A DNA stretch of 64,000 nucleotides, from contig CACRSC010000030.1 of the NCBI GenBank assembly GCA_902651635.1, positions 182,060 through 246,059 of the forward strand, in the 5' to 3' direction. The notes under the pieces were generated by a model. The model ran no database searches, was not told where the DNA came from, and saw only the letters and a program-made list of their open reading frames with translations. The first letter of the stretch is position 1. Each line of letters begins with the position of its first letter. Below are positions 1-11,899 of this stretch, piece after piece. Origin of the DNA: Mastigamoeba balamuthi. Lineage: Eukaryota > Evosea > Mastigamoebida > Mastigamoebidae. A program made the position numbers and the translations under genes.

Positions 1-273
1 CAGCTCGCGCCCTCTAGCTCTCTCAGCTGCTTGCAGGCTCCACTGCGCAGTCCATCTCTGCCAAGCGGGCACCAGCGGGCACTGTGCAACAACCGAGCTG
101 TCTCAATTGTATGGACATGTGGAGTGTTGGGGGCCAAACTCTTAGGGGGGACGCGACCGCCACGGGTGTTGGCTGGCTGGCTGGCTGGCCGGCTGGCGGG
201 CGCGTGTGGTGGTGTGTGTGGCTGCGGAGGGGAGAGGAGGCCCGCTGCCTCTCCCGGTGCCCCCGGGGGCGGC

Positions 274-3200
274 CTACTTGAGGAGGCCGGCCTTCTTGGT
301 GATCTGGACGGCCGTGAGGCTCTCCGAGAGCGCGCGGCCCAGCGACGTCACGACGCTCTTGATCTGCTCGTCGGCGTCGTTGCTCTCGCCCTCGCGCGAG
401 GCGGCCTTGACGGCGCTGACGATCTTGAGCTGCACGCTGAAGTTGCGCAGCGCCTGCAGCGAGCGCGTGATCTTGTCGTGGTAGACGGGGTCCTTGCAGC
501 GGTCGGCCACCTTCTGCAGCTCCTTGCAGAGCTGCGCCACGTACGCCCCGATCTCGCGCCCCGTCACCAGCAGCTGCTGCCTGCGCCCCTCGCGCGCCGC
601 GTCGGCCAGCTTGTTCATCGCCTCGACCAGCGGGCCCACGTCGAACCCGCTCAGCTGCGGCGCGTTGGCCACCTCCTTCTTGTGCCGCGCGGCCGCCTCC
701 TCGATCTCCTCGGCCACGCGCGTGATCACCTCGGCCACCTCGCTCCGCGGCTGCTGCGCCTCCCTGCCCGCGGCCTCTGCGCGCGGCCCGTCGAGCTTCT
801 CGAAGATCTTCTCCACGTCGCGCGCCTTGGGCGCCGCCGCCTGCGGGGCCCCGGACTCGAGCGCGCGGATCAGCTCGAGCAGCTCGAGCGCCGCGGAGCC
901 CTGGCCGCCCTCCTTCGAGCCCTGCACCGCCGCCTCGCGCGCCACGCCGCTGAAGCGGCCCAGCTGGTCCGCCAGGTCGCGGATGGCCCGCGTCAGGGCG
1001 TCGAGGTCGTTCTTGCGCCCGCTGGCCGCGGCGCCCTTGCGCGCCTGCGCCGCCGAGCCGCGGATGCGCGAGCGCGCCTGCGCCTCGGGGGCCCGCGCAG
1101 AGCCCAGCTGCTCCGACAGGTTGTCCAGGGGCTCGTGCATCGCCCTCCCCGCCTCCTCGGCCCTCTGGCGCGCACGCCCGTGAGCACACCCATCGGCTCG
1201 CATAAAATCAATTGATCCGCCGAAGCCCGATTGGTCTACAGCACAGCAGGGGCAGCTATCGCCCGCGCGCAAACACCCGCCCGTCTGGAAACAACGCGGC
1301 AGCGGCGCCCACGCTGCCATTCAATTGCAAATGAATCACCGGGCGCTATTCAATTGCAATCGAATTGCCAGCGCAACCAGGGGGACGGGGCAGATGGGCG
1401 ACATTCAATTGCAATCGAATCGCCAGCGCAACCAGGGGGGAGGGGGGTACCTTGTTGGCCTGGGGCCCCGAGCCCACACCGGCGGCGGCGTCCGAGGCCT
1501 GCGAGGCGAGGCCCTCGAACTTGCCGATGAGGTCCCTGACCGACCGGGGCTCGCGCTCCCAGCCCCCGGGCCGCGCGGCCTCCTGCTTCTTCAGGTCCTC
1601 GCACGCGGCCCGCGCCGACGCCGCCGCCTTGACGGCGCCCTCCTTGTCGTTGGCCCTCGCCGCCCGCGTCAGCGCCGTCGCCGCCCCGTGCGCGCGGGCG
1701 ATCGCCGCCGCCGTGTCGCCCTGTGGGGGTCCCGCGAGTCAGCTGCAGTCGATCCCGGGCGAGGCCAACAGCGGCCGCCCGTTGCTGCAGTTCCACTCGT
1801 ATCGGCGCAGCGGCCACCACACAAGCTCGTTTCAACCCTCGCAGTCCTCGCAGCCCTCGTGGAGCCCAGGCCTTGCGGCTCTGATGCTGCGAGCACACCA
1901 CGAGGGAATGGGACCTTCCCCGAGCGTGTGCAGCAGAACAGAGGAGCAGAGGGGCAGCGGACAGCGGAGCCAGAGGCGGAGCCCCCGGAGACCCGGGAGT
2001 GAGGGAAGAGAGGGCGGACCTTGGGGGTGCCGGCGTCGCAGAGGCCCTCGAGCTCCGAGAGCTTGTCCTTGAGCTCCTGGACCGCGTCGTGCAGCTCGTC
2101 GTCGTTGTCGCTGCTGGGCGCCTTGAGCGCCTCCTTCATGGCGCCCATCGCCTGCGGCAGCAGCGCCTCGATCTCGGCGGCCACCTGCTCCGTCCGCCGC
2201 TTGGCCTCGGGGTCCTCCAGCCGCTCCGACAGCGCCCGCGCCCGCTCCAGCACGCGCTGCTGCGCCCCCATCGCCTCCTTGGCGTGCGCCACTGCCGCGG
2301 CCGCGTCCCGCCGATCGCTCGCGGCGGCCATCATGTCCAGCGCGTGGCGCTCGCGCTCGGCCGCAGCCTTGGTCGCCACGTCGAGCAGGCGGTCCAGCTC
2401 GGCCAGCGCGTCGCCCACCTCGCGCAGCTTGCGCTCCTCGGCCTCGCGCAGCTGCGCGTTCTGGGGCTCGCGCTCCCACGACTCGTGCGCGCGCTGCAGG
2501 TCCGCGATCAGCGCGTCCAGCCGCGAGAGCGCCGCCAGCGCCTCCTTGGCCTTGGCCGGGTCGCTCGCCAGCGCCGCCCGGCGGTTCGCCTCGCGCATCT
2601 CGCGCAGCTGCTCCAGCAGCTTGTCCAGCGCCTTGCGCGCCTGCGGGTGGCAACGCGCGTTAGCACCCAGCCGGATCGGCGTGTGGCGGTCGCAGTTCAA
2701 TCGTTTGCGAGGAGCTCAGCTCAGGGGGGGCGGGCCATCGCTGCCGTCGCGTGCAGTAACACACGGCACCAGAGAGATAGAGACACGCAGACACACAGAC
2801 AGACACAGACACACAGACACACAGACACACAGACACACAGACACACAGACACGGACGAGTAGGGACAGAGCACGCAGCAGCGGAGACAGGGGGCAGAGGG
2901 GCGCACGGCAACGACGTCGCCGGCGGCGAGGGCGCGCTGGAGCTCGACCATCGTCTCCTTGACGTCGTCGCGCCCCTCGTCGGCCACGACCTCGGGCACG
3001 GGGCACACGGCGTCGCGCAGGCCGCACAGCGCCGTGCGGGCCGCGCGGGCGTTGCGGTCGCAGTCGGCGCGCTTCTCCACGTTCTCGGGCTCCTCCACCA
3101 GCGACTTGGTGGCTGCGAGATAGTTTGCTGGAATCAGGAAACACGAAGATATCGTGCCCAGCAGAAAAGAGAATCAATCAATAATCAATCCACCCCCAGC

Positions 3201-6200
3201 AGCAGCAATAAGGGTGCTGGCTCAGTGGTTTCAATGTTTGATCCGTTGAATTGGAATTAGCGTCATTGTCGATCGGACGGCTTTTCCTGTATCACTGCCA
3301 ACAACCGGCACAAAAGCAACAGCGGGAAAGCGGCGCGCAAACGCTCACATTTCTGCAGTGTTTAAATCTGCGCCGACAATCAGGATATTGTCAAGATTCC
3401 CCGCGCGCCAGATTTATGGGACCAGAAAGAAAGAAAACCCGCAAAAAGAGCGACGCAAACACGGCGGGCAGAGGGGAGATACCTGAGAGCTGCTTGGTGA
3501 GGAGCGGGTCCAGAGTCCTCTGGATCTCCGCCAGCTCCTCCTCGAGCTCCCTGTCGCCGTCGCGGGCGGCGCAGGCGCGGGCGTCGGCGAGGACGCGCGG
3601 CTGCTCGTCGGCCAGCGCCCGCGCGCCCTCGACGACGCCCTTGCGGTCGCCGTTGGCCGCGGCCACCGGCAGGAACCCGTAGCCCTCGACCAGGCGCTCT
3701 GCGTCGACGGCCACCTGCTCCTCGGGGTCCACGCGCATCTCGCTGGCGATGGCGTCGAGCGCCACCGCGGCCTCCTCGGCGGCCCTCCTGACGGCCTCTG
3801 CGTCGCCCGGGTCCACGCGCCGCACCGTCTCCTCGAGCGCGGGCAGCACGCTGCGCACGGCGGCCTCGGCCCGCGCGGAGCCCACGCCGGCGGCGCGCAG
3901 GGCGGCCTTGAGGCGCGCGCCGGCGGCGGGGACGGCCGAGGGGTCCGTGCGGGCGGCGCGCAGCAGGTCCTCGAGCGCGCGGTCGACGTCGCGGTCGCCC
4001 ACGGCCGCGCAGTCGTCGACGAGCACGGCGGCCAGCGCGCTGACCTCGGCGGGCGCGGCGCCCGTCTCGACGGCGCGCACGAGCGCGTCGGTGTCGCTGA
4101 GCGCGCGCGCCGTGTCGCGCTCGGGCAGCCGCGTGCCCGCGGGCATCGCCCCGGCCGTGATGGCCGCGCGCACGCGCTCGGCGGCGGGCGGCGCGTCGTG
4201 GGCGGCGTCGGGGCCGTGCACGGCCGTCTCGAGCGCCGTGAGCGACGCCGGCACGTCGCCGCCGGCGCCCGCGCAGCGGTCCGCGAGGCGCGCGAGCGCG
4301 CTGTCGACCTCGGAGCGCGCGGCGTTGCGCTGGACGGCCCGCACGAGCGCGTCGAGCTCCTCGAGCGCCTCGGCCTGGTCCTTGGTCAGCATGTGGTACT
4401 CGCGCCCGCGCAGCGCCGCGCGCAGCGTCTCGGCGGCCGCCGGCGTCGCCGCGGGGTCCCTGCGCGCCGTCTCGAGCACCGCCGCCAGCGCCGCGTCGAC
4501 GGCGGGGTCGTGCAGCTCGCGGCAGCGCTCCTCGAGCCGCGCGGCCAGCACGTCGACCTGCGGCTGCCCCGCCCCGCGCCCGACGGCCCGCACGAGCGCC
4601 TCGAGGTCGTCCAGCGCCTCCTCCGCCGCCGACCGCTCGGCCACCCGCGGCGCCGCGCTCACCGCGTCGCCCAGCCCGCGCGCGGGGCTCCGGCCCGCCG
4701 CCGCCGGCGCGCAGGCCCGCGCGAGCGCCGCGTCCATCGCCGCCGTCTTGCGCGCGAGGTCGTCGCAGGCGCGCGGGTCCTGCAGCGCGCGCTTGGTCTC
4801 GGCGAGCACCTGCGGCAGCAGCGTCTCGAGCTCGTCGCAGGCCGCCGCCACCTCGCGCGCGTGCTGCGCGTCGCCGCTCTGCTCGGCGTTCCTGCGCGCC
4901 TCTGCGACGATCGCCGGCTGCCGCTGCGCGATCTCGCGGGCGGCCGCCACGGCCTCTGCGGGCCTGCCGCCCGCGCGCACGACGTCGACGAGCGTCGCGG
5001 TGGCCTCGCGCTGCCTGTCGGCCTCGGCCAGCAGCGCGGCCTCGGCGGGCGTCGCGCCGGCGGCCGCCGAGGTCTCGACGCGCGCGCGGCTCGCGGGCTG
5101 CCGCTGCGGGACGGCCACGCAGCCGCTGCGGCTGCTCGCGGGCACCGCCGACGGGCGCGCGGCGGCCGTGGCGGCGATCGAGGCGGCCGTCTGCTCGGCG
5201 ACCTCGGCCTGGCGCGCGCGGACGGGGGCCATGGCGTCGGCGACGGCGGCGCGGAAGAGCGCGAGCTCGTCGTCGAGCTGCTGGCGCTTGTGCGGGTCGT
5301 CGAGGTCCTCCATGTACGCGTTGCACGCAGCGATCAGCCGGTCGCTCGCGGCCTCGAGCCGGTCCGCCGCGTCGCGCATCTCCTTCTTGACCACCTCCGA
5401 GTCCTGGCCCGGGGGCGGCGAGCGGGCGGGGGGGCTGGCTGGTTGGCGCGCTGCCGTCGCGCAGAGGTTTTTGTGTTTTTCTGGCCCCAATTCAATTGAT
5501 GGCAATTTTTGGTACGGTACGAGCGGGAGTGGGCAGCACAGCACGGCTCTCGCGAGGTGGCGCAGAAGGGTTACTTACATGCAAGCGGTGCATGCGAGTT
5601 GATGCTCAACAATGGCAAATCAATTGAATTCAGTTCCTTTATATTAATTGTTTAGAGTTCAGCACAAATCAGCCCAGAGGAACGCACGACAAAGCACAGC
5701 TGAAGGAGAACGTGGCCTGTGTGGGGTCCCGCGGCACCAAAAGAGAGCAAGTGCAATCCATCCGAACCACCACAGAAAGAACACAGCTCGGGGCGAGCCC
5801 TCAACAGGAGAGCAAGTGCGATACGCGAGCGTTGCATTCCCAACCAGAGCAGAACATAACTCTGGACGAGCCCTCCAAATCCAAGAAGATTCTCTGCGGG
5901 GATTCGGATGTGGCGGGGAGGGCGCACCTCGCTGTCGGCCTGCTGGCGGATGTACGCGGCCAGCTGGTTGGCGCTCGTGGCCGCCTTGCTCAGGTCGTTG
6001 ACAAACTTCTCGGGGTCCGTCGACGCCGTGTGCGTGTCGAGCTGCTCGGCGGCGGCCTCAGTGTCCTCGGCCACAGCGTCCATACTGCGAAGTTTCCAGG
6101 AATCAGATTTCTCCCGAAGACACGTTCGGGGAAACACCCCGGAAATCGGAATCACCGCTTAAACGATGCGCCGTAGACGATGGCGAGGACCTTGATGCAC

Positions 6201-6802
6201 GTGCCGCCAATGACCTTGGAGCTCTCCATGAGGTTCGTGTAGCCGTTGCGGTAGTCGCCGCGGCTCAGCTCGCCGACCGACTTGCGGAGCGTCCCGACGT
6301 TCGACGTAACGTCTACGGAAATAAAATTGCGAAATTGGCGAATTTGAATTGAATTGCACTTTAATTAAAGAAGCCACGCAGAGACAACGGCGGGAACGCA
6401 CCAGCCGCGGCGCCGAAGATCTCCTGCTGGATCTTGGGGTACTCGGAGTACTCGTCGCGGGCCAGGGAGTCCGAGATGGCCGCCAGCACCTCAGCCGCCT
6501 TGCCAACGGCTTCCTGCAGCAATTACGCGATTCATTTCGCGATCTAGTACGCGCAACGAAAATCTACACAGCAGAGCAGCCGCCCCCGCCCCCCCACAGA
6601 GAGAGAGAGAGAGGCAACGCGATCCCCAGCGTACGACGGCCTCGGGGACCTGCGGCGGGGGCGGCCTGTTCTGCTCCTGGAGGGCGACGAGGAGGAGGAC
6701 GAGCTCGGGGATGGCGTTGGAGAGGTTCTCGTTGATCGTGTCGACGGCCGCCCGCACGCTCATCGGCTGCTCCTGCTGCTGCTGCTGCGGCTGCTCCGTC
6801 AT
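274..6802 (-). CDS. Large helical-rod protein of the vinculin / alpha-catenin / talin kind (9 exons, about 1497 aa)
   Basis: Exons read on the minus strand: 6802-6635, 6513-6402, 6312-6165, 6084-5928, 5403-3483, 3112-2907, 2640-2020, 1720-1451 and 1164-274; all phases agree. The protein is almost entirely alpha-helical, rich in Ala, Glu, Leu and Arg, with no signal peptide or membrane segment. Stretches with the pattern of vinculin/talin four-helix bundles recur, for example acidic helices with CDELETLLPQ near residue 355 and the N-terminal NENLSNAIPELVLLL. Residues 457-700 hold three degenerate repeats of about 75 residues, each starting near LDALVRAV. The start is the first Met before the Gln-rich head. 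By analogy with the family it would be a cytosolic scaffold linking actin to membranes. No FERM or I/LWEQ signature was recognised, so the subfamily is open; it could instead be a lineage-specific coiled-coil protein. Confidence 0.75.
1319..1439. repeat. Tandem repeat inside intron 8 of the helical-rod gene
   Basis: Two nearly identical 37-base units begin at 1348 and 1403, 55 bases apart, each starting ATTCAATTGCAATCGAAT and running into GCGCAACCAGGGGG. A third, degenerate partial unit starts at 1319. The repeat fills most of the intron between the exons ending at 1451 and starting at 1164. Confidence 0.85.
2781..2852. repeat. ACAC/AGAC microsatellite in an intron
   Basis: A run of (AGACACAC)n-like units fills the intron between exons 6 and 7 of the helical-rod gene. 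It is a simple-sequence repeat with no spacer variation, so not a CRISPR array. Confidence 0.9.
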
Positions 6803-7289
6803 GTGTGGGGTGGCTGGGCTGGATACTCTGTGGCTGGGTGGGGGGCGTGTGAAGCGACAGGCGAGGCTCGGGGGGTTCAGTGCGGGCTCAACAAACGGAT
6901 TAATGAATTGAAGACCGCAAATCCACCGAGATTCACCTTCTGGTCCTGGAAGATATTCCATTCCCTTCCTCTTCTCCCGAAAAGTGCACGGAAAAGCCCA
7001 TGGGCGACGTTTTTCACGCGACACGGGTTTGGTCGCACTGGTCGTGATTGCCAACAACCCTCTCTGTTCCGTAATAAACGACATGAGAAAAGTGGCTTTT
7101 GCTGCAGCTACTGCTGTGGCTGTGGCACTTTCAATTGTAGTGTAGGGGATTCCTTCCCCGATATCCCCTCCCAGATACCCCTTTCCATTTCTAGGCGATG
7201 ACGTACCTCCGACGCCTTCACTCCCCCTGATAGACCCCGTACCCCTCCCCAGGCACAATACAACCTTATCCTTCACCATCCCTCCCACA
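6803..7289. other. Upstream region of the helical-rod gene
   Basis: Non-coding stretch before the start codon of the minus-strand helical-rod gene. It holds one CAATTG (7132) and mixed-composition DNA. No open frame with protein-like content and no clear TATA box were seen. Confidence 0.5.
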
Positions 7290-8245
7290 TCAAGTCTGGT
7301 ATCACCACAGTAGTTCAGTGCTGCGAGGGTATTGTTTGACAGTTAAGACACAGCTGCATGCTGGAAATCTGTGTTCTGGTCTGTTGGATAGAGAATGACC
7401 ATTGTAATGCTAGTAACAGCACTGGCAACCAATCAAGCTCTGGGATGATGAAATGTGCTTGAGCAGTGTCTGCCTTCATAATCACCACCATTGTTTAACT
7501 GGATCATATCACAGGTAGAAAACGAGCTGTCTGCTGATAGTCAGTAACACAGACTTATGTCATCAGCTTATATGTCTTACCTTCTGTGGAGGCCTGACAG
7601 CTCCAAACTCTGCTGGCTCACTCAAGATGCAGCTTTCAACCTCTTGGACTGCTTAAGATTCCAGTCAGTGACTTGTGAGAGTTGAACAGATGCATGATGC
7701 AGTCTATATTATTCTATTGGCCCAATCCAGGGATGAAGGCATCAGTTATGCAGAGCTATGAAATGTAAAGTAGATCAGTATACAGTTCAGTGCCAGGTGA
7801 ACAATCAAGAACAATGAAAACCTTGTTTATAAGCCAGGAGGTGACTGGAAGAAGAAGTGTGATTATGAAGAGCTGCAGTGTGAAAGGTCAAATCTTATGA
7901 CTGGAGCCCTGTTCACCAAGACTGGACTGGGCATGCCATTCATTGTCTCTGATCTGGTGTGAACTGGATGATCCTATGAGTGCAAAGCTAGGTAAGATCA
8001 AGTAGAGGCCACTTATCACTGCAGAGTACAAGCTTACTGCCTCTGGGATGAATGAAACAGTTGATATTGTGAAAAGGCCTGGTAAAACATGCTAATATAA
8101 CCTGCTGACCATTACAATTTCAGGCATTTTCTCTGAAACAGAGTGGTAGTGAGAAAGACTGCTCTTTGGGGAAGTTAGGGTTCGATTTGGGTAATGTTGG
8201 TAGAAGATCAAATCTGAGCTCACTTGTGCATGTCGCTCAATTTGC
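7290..8245. other. AT-richer, CpG-depleted island of unknown origin
   Basis: This block breaks sharply with the surrounding GC-rich DNA. Between about 7525 and 8181 I find no CG dinucleotide at all, while neighbouring lines of 60 bases usually hold several. TG and CA steps are common, as expected after deamination of methylated C. No long open frame, terminal repeat, tRNA or recognised gene is present. It may be an old methylated repeat, a foreign insert or an assembly chimera. Confidence 0.7.
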
Positions 8246-8474
8246 TTGATTGTGGTGTATGTTTGAATCTGAGTCGGGCTTCCACCTTCGGGTAGTCCAC
8301 AATACAGGAGCTGAGTGCCAGCCCATTCATTATTTTTGCACGCCCTCCGCACCTCAGCAGAACGCAGCTGTGCAGGTGTGGGCGTGGGAATGGTGGGTTT
8401 CCAAGAATGTAAGTTGTATTTACCACCGGGAGACTACCCGCCAGCAGCACAGGCCCTCTGGCGAGCACAGGCCC

Positions 8475-11400
8475 CTACGGTCTCTGCACCCCCGCCGCCG
8501 ACAGGTTCCTCGGGCGCAGCGACGGGCTGCCGGCCTGCTCGCCCTCCTCCGCCAGCGGCCCCGCGAACGTCGCCGACGAGCTCATGTCGCTGCGCACGCG
8601 CGAGTGCGGCGACGTCTTCCTGGGCTTGGGCGAGGGCAGCGCCCCCACCGCCGAGCGCGGGCGCTTGGCGACAATGGCCTGGCCGACGCCGTACTCGCGC
8701 GTTATCTCGCCGGCGATGTCGGGCCCGTGCACGGCGCCCTTGATCTGCTGCTCAAAGTCGCGCAGGACCGTCAGGAACGACGACTCAGTGTCGACGGCGC
8801 TCTCCTGCTTGGCCAGCGCCACCAGCTTCAGTATCGTCGCGCAGTTGGCGTGCTGCCGCTGCATGGCCACGTCCAGCGGCGTCTTGCCGTCGCTGCTCTT
8901 CTTGTCGTGGCACGCGCCCCCGCTGCAGTGCAGTTGAGCGCCGCGTGCTCGCGGGCAGGCGAGGAGAGGGGGGATGAGGGGAGGGGAGGGGCACCGCAGG
9001 AGGATGGCGGCAATCTCGGCGACCTCGAGGTCCGAGGCGTGGTGCAGGGGCGTCCACGACTGCGCGTCCCTCTGGTCCAGCAGCGCGTTGTTGTTTGCCA
9101 GGAACGCCACCACCAGCGGCAGCTTCTGCCTCACCGCCAAGTGCACCACAGACCTGAGGGGGAGAGGACGAGTGAGCGCACATGCCTGGGCGATGAGAGC
9201 GGGGAGCGCTGACGGCTGCCGGCAACGCACATCTTCTCGGGGGGAGGGGCGAGGTCGATGTCGGCGCCGTGGGCAAAGTGGTACATCATGGCGGGCAGGT
9301 CGTCGCCCATCGCAGCCTCGCGGAACTGGAACGTGTGCGTGTCGCGCGTCCTCGCGTCGGGAGCGATGAAGAGCCGCCTCTCGTACTTGTCCCGGATCCA
9401 CTGGTTCCTCTCGGGCCTGGGCGTCGCGGGGGGCGTCAGCAGCGCAGCCAAGAGGCGCGGGCCACGCACTCCTTCGAGTCCTTGGTGATGGGCGAGCGGT
9501 CCTGCGGGATCCGCGCGGCGAAGATGTCGTTGACGGCCCTGTTGCCGAGGCGCGCGAGCAGCAGGAGGGCCTCGGGCTCCACGTGGTCGAGCACCAGCGA
9601 GCGCGCCTTGGAGATGTGCACGCCCATGGCCCTGTGCACGCCCGAGCACTGTATGCAGACGAGGATGCCCAGGTTGATCGACGACCACTCGGGGTCCTCT
9701 GCGCCGCAGTCGGCGCAGGCCCTGTTGTCGGGCGACAGCTTCCAGAGCACGCGCAGGGCCATGCGCTCCTCCTCCTTGCCGCCGTCGGCGCCGCCGCGCG
9801 TGGGCGAGAGGGCGCTGGCGATCTCCTGCTTGTTGAGCAGCGTCGTGCGGGCGTTGTCGAGGACGGTGATCCACTGCAGCATCGACTCGAGGTTCTCGGC
9901 CTGCAGGATCATGTTGGCCTGCGGCGAGATGATCTCGAAGCAGAAGCGCCGCTCCACGTCGGGCCGCTGCCGCACCGTCGTCAGCAGCAGGTCCAGCACC
10001 ATCCCGGGCCTGTCCCTGTCCTGGTCCTGTTGCAGTGCGGCCGCCGCACGCGCTGTTAGTTCGTCAGGCAGTGCGAACGGCAGGAAGAGAAAGGGAAAGA
10101 ACAGCCAAGGGGGCAAGGAGAGCAGGAGCACCTCCTCGGTCTTGAAGTAGAGCAGCATGCCGTTGGTCACCTGGAAGTAGCGCCTCTGCCACTCCTTGCG
10201 CATGTTCGACGAGCGCTTGAACAGGTACCCCGAGATCTCCTGGCCCAGGTCGCCCTTGGTCGACGGCACCGACAGCACCAGCGGCGACGACTGCGAGGGT
10301 CCGCGGTGAGCCCCGAGGGCAAGGGGGTGAGGGGAGGGGCTCACCAGGCACTTCTTTCGCAGCTCCTGGTCGTACTTGACCTGCGTCTCGTACTCCTTGC
10401 GCTCGCCCAGCACCCCCACGTGCATGTCCCGCATCATCCCGTTCATCCCCTCAAACAGCTGCGCGTGGGAAGGGGGGGGGGGAGTCAGAGCGCGGTGGTC
10501 CAGCACCGCTGCTCGCACGTCGTGGGCCTGGTGGTAGAACGTCTGCTGGGCCCCCAGCACCTGGAACATCATCTCCACAAACTCGAGCCTCAGCTTGTCC
10601 TGCCCGCGGCGCCGTCAGCTGGGGGGCGGGCTGCGCTGGCTGCGCGGGTGCCTTGCAGTGCTTGAGGCTGTACGAGTAGTCGAGGCTGGCCTGGCGGTGC
10701 TGCACCTTGGCCATGCGCAGGTCCAGCTCGGCCGCGTCCTGCACGCGGGCCCGCGCGTCCTTCTTGAGCTGGGCGTGCTTGAGCGTCGCCGCCTCGACGA
10801 GGTCGCGCGTGCGGGCGTAGGTCTTCTGCTGCTCGCCCACGGCGCCGATGTCCGACAGCACGCGCTCCATCGGCACGCTCACCAGCCGCTCGATGATGTC
10901 CACCATCGTCTCCCGGTTGCCCTCGATCTCCCGCAGCGTCTCCGCCACCGCCGCCATCGTCTCTGCGGGCAACGCGGGAAAAACAATAAAAGCAGAACAG
11001 AACCAAACGAGCAAACAGCCGGTCAGGGCGACGACATATCGTGGATACGCCAGATTCCTGGAAAGGGAGAGTATCTCCGCCGAGATACTGGTATCTTCCC
11101 CGCCCCCGAGATGCGCGTACCGAAGAGCCGGTTGCCCGAGTGGTCGACGTCCTGCTGCAGCGCCAGGATGTCCCGCAGGAACTGCGTCGACGCCGCCGCG
11201 TAGTCTGCCCGCGAGCGACCCCTGTGAGAGGCTGCGGCCGCGGCCCCCGAGAACCGCCGGCGTCCCCGCCACGCGCCCCCATACGCGCTGCCTCGGAGGG
11301 GCCTACCCCCCCCGCCCCCCCGGCTGACGTGTGCACACGTGGCGCACCGTGGGCTGCCTGGCGCATCTCCTTGGCCGACTTGACCACCCTCCGGATGCCC

Positions 11401-11612
11401 GCCGTGCTGTCCTGCATCGTCTGGGGGGTGCCGCGTGGATGCGCCACGTCAGAACTGTGATGACGTGGCGCCGGGGATGAGGGGGGAGTGGGGCAGCGGA
11501 CGTCTTGCGTGCGGCGGACGTAGTCGCGGAACATGGGGGTGTCGTCGACGGCGCCGTCGAGGGGCGACGTGTAGGTCGGGGTGGCCTGCGCGGGTGCGCT
11601 GCTCTCGGCCAT
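8475..11612 (-). CDS. BAR-PH-ArfGAP-ankyrin protein, ACAP (centaurin-beta) type (11 exons, about 759 aa)
   Basis: Exons: 11612-11502, 11420-11348, 11204-11121, 10962-10652, 10599-10519, 10458-10345, 10290-10132, 10026-9466, 9409-9231, 9153-8995 and 8922-8475; phases agree throughout. Domain order: helical BAR region (about residues 40-250), PH domain (about 265-380, with [20 protein letters not shown]), ArfGAP zinc finger (about 413-440, C-x2-C-x16-C-x2-C) followed by [16 protein letters not shown] with the catalytic Arg, then ankyrin repeats ([15 protein letters not shown]). Family knowledge: ACAPs sense membrane curvature and phosphoinositides and stimulate GTP hydrolysis on Arf proteins during endosomal traffic. 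The intron at 10651-10600 starts GC, not GT (AAG|GCACCC), and is forced by phase. The exon 8/9 junction rests on an acceptor inside CCCGAG|AGG and is less sure. Confidence 0.9.
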
Positions 11613-11899
11613 TTGGGGGCGGGCGGTTGGCTGGGCGGCGCGGTGTGTGCGTGCGGGGCAGAGATACCAGATCTCTCCCGATATTACCCGAAATATCTCG
11701 TCAAATTCTCCCCGGTCGCATCCCTCCCCCCATCGTGGGAGGGGCCATTCCCCTCCCACGACGCCCTCCCCGGAGCTCCGAGGCCCCGAGACCGCTGGGG
11801 AGAATCTCAGAGATATTTTCGGAGGAGATATTACCGGGATATCTCGCCAACGAGGACAACAACAACCAACGGACGAGTGTGCGCCAACGCCCCCCATCG
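11613..11899. promoter_or_regulatory. Short divergent promoter between the ArfGAP and USP5 genes
   Basis: Only 287 bases separate the two start codons. The stretch contains a perfect hairpin at 11734-11760 (CGTGGGAGGGG, five-base loop, CCCCTCCCACG) and two near-identical copies of GATATTACC-G-ATATCTCG at 11680-11700 and 11827-11846. No TATA box is evident. A shared bidirectional promoter is inferred from the layout only. Confidence 0.5.

Noticed and set aside
2781-2852. CRISPR-like regular repeat
   Set aside because: Simple AGACACAC microsatellite without distinct spacers, inside an intron of a eukaryotic gene.
7290-8245. Cluster of C/D-box snoRNA genes, suggested by several ATGATGA words
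   Set aside because: C-like boxes are not paired with CTGA boxes at fitting distances or with terminal stems; unexplained CpG loss is the stronger signal.
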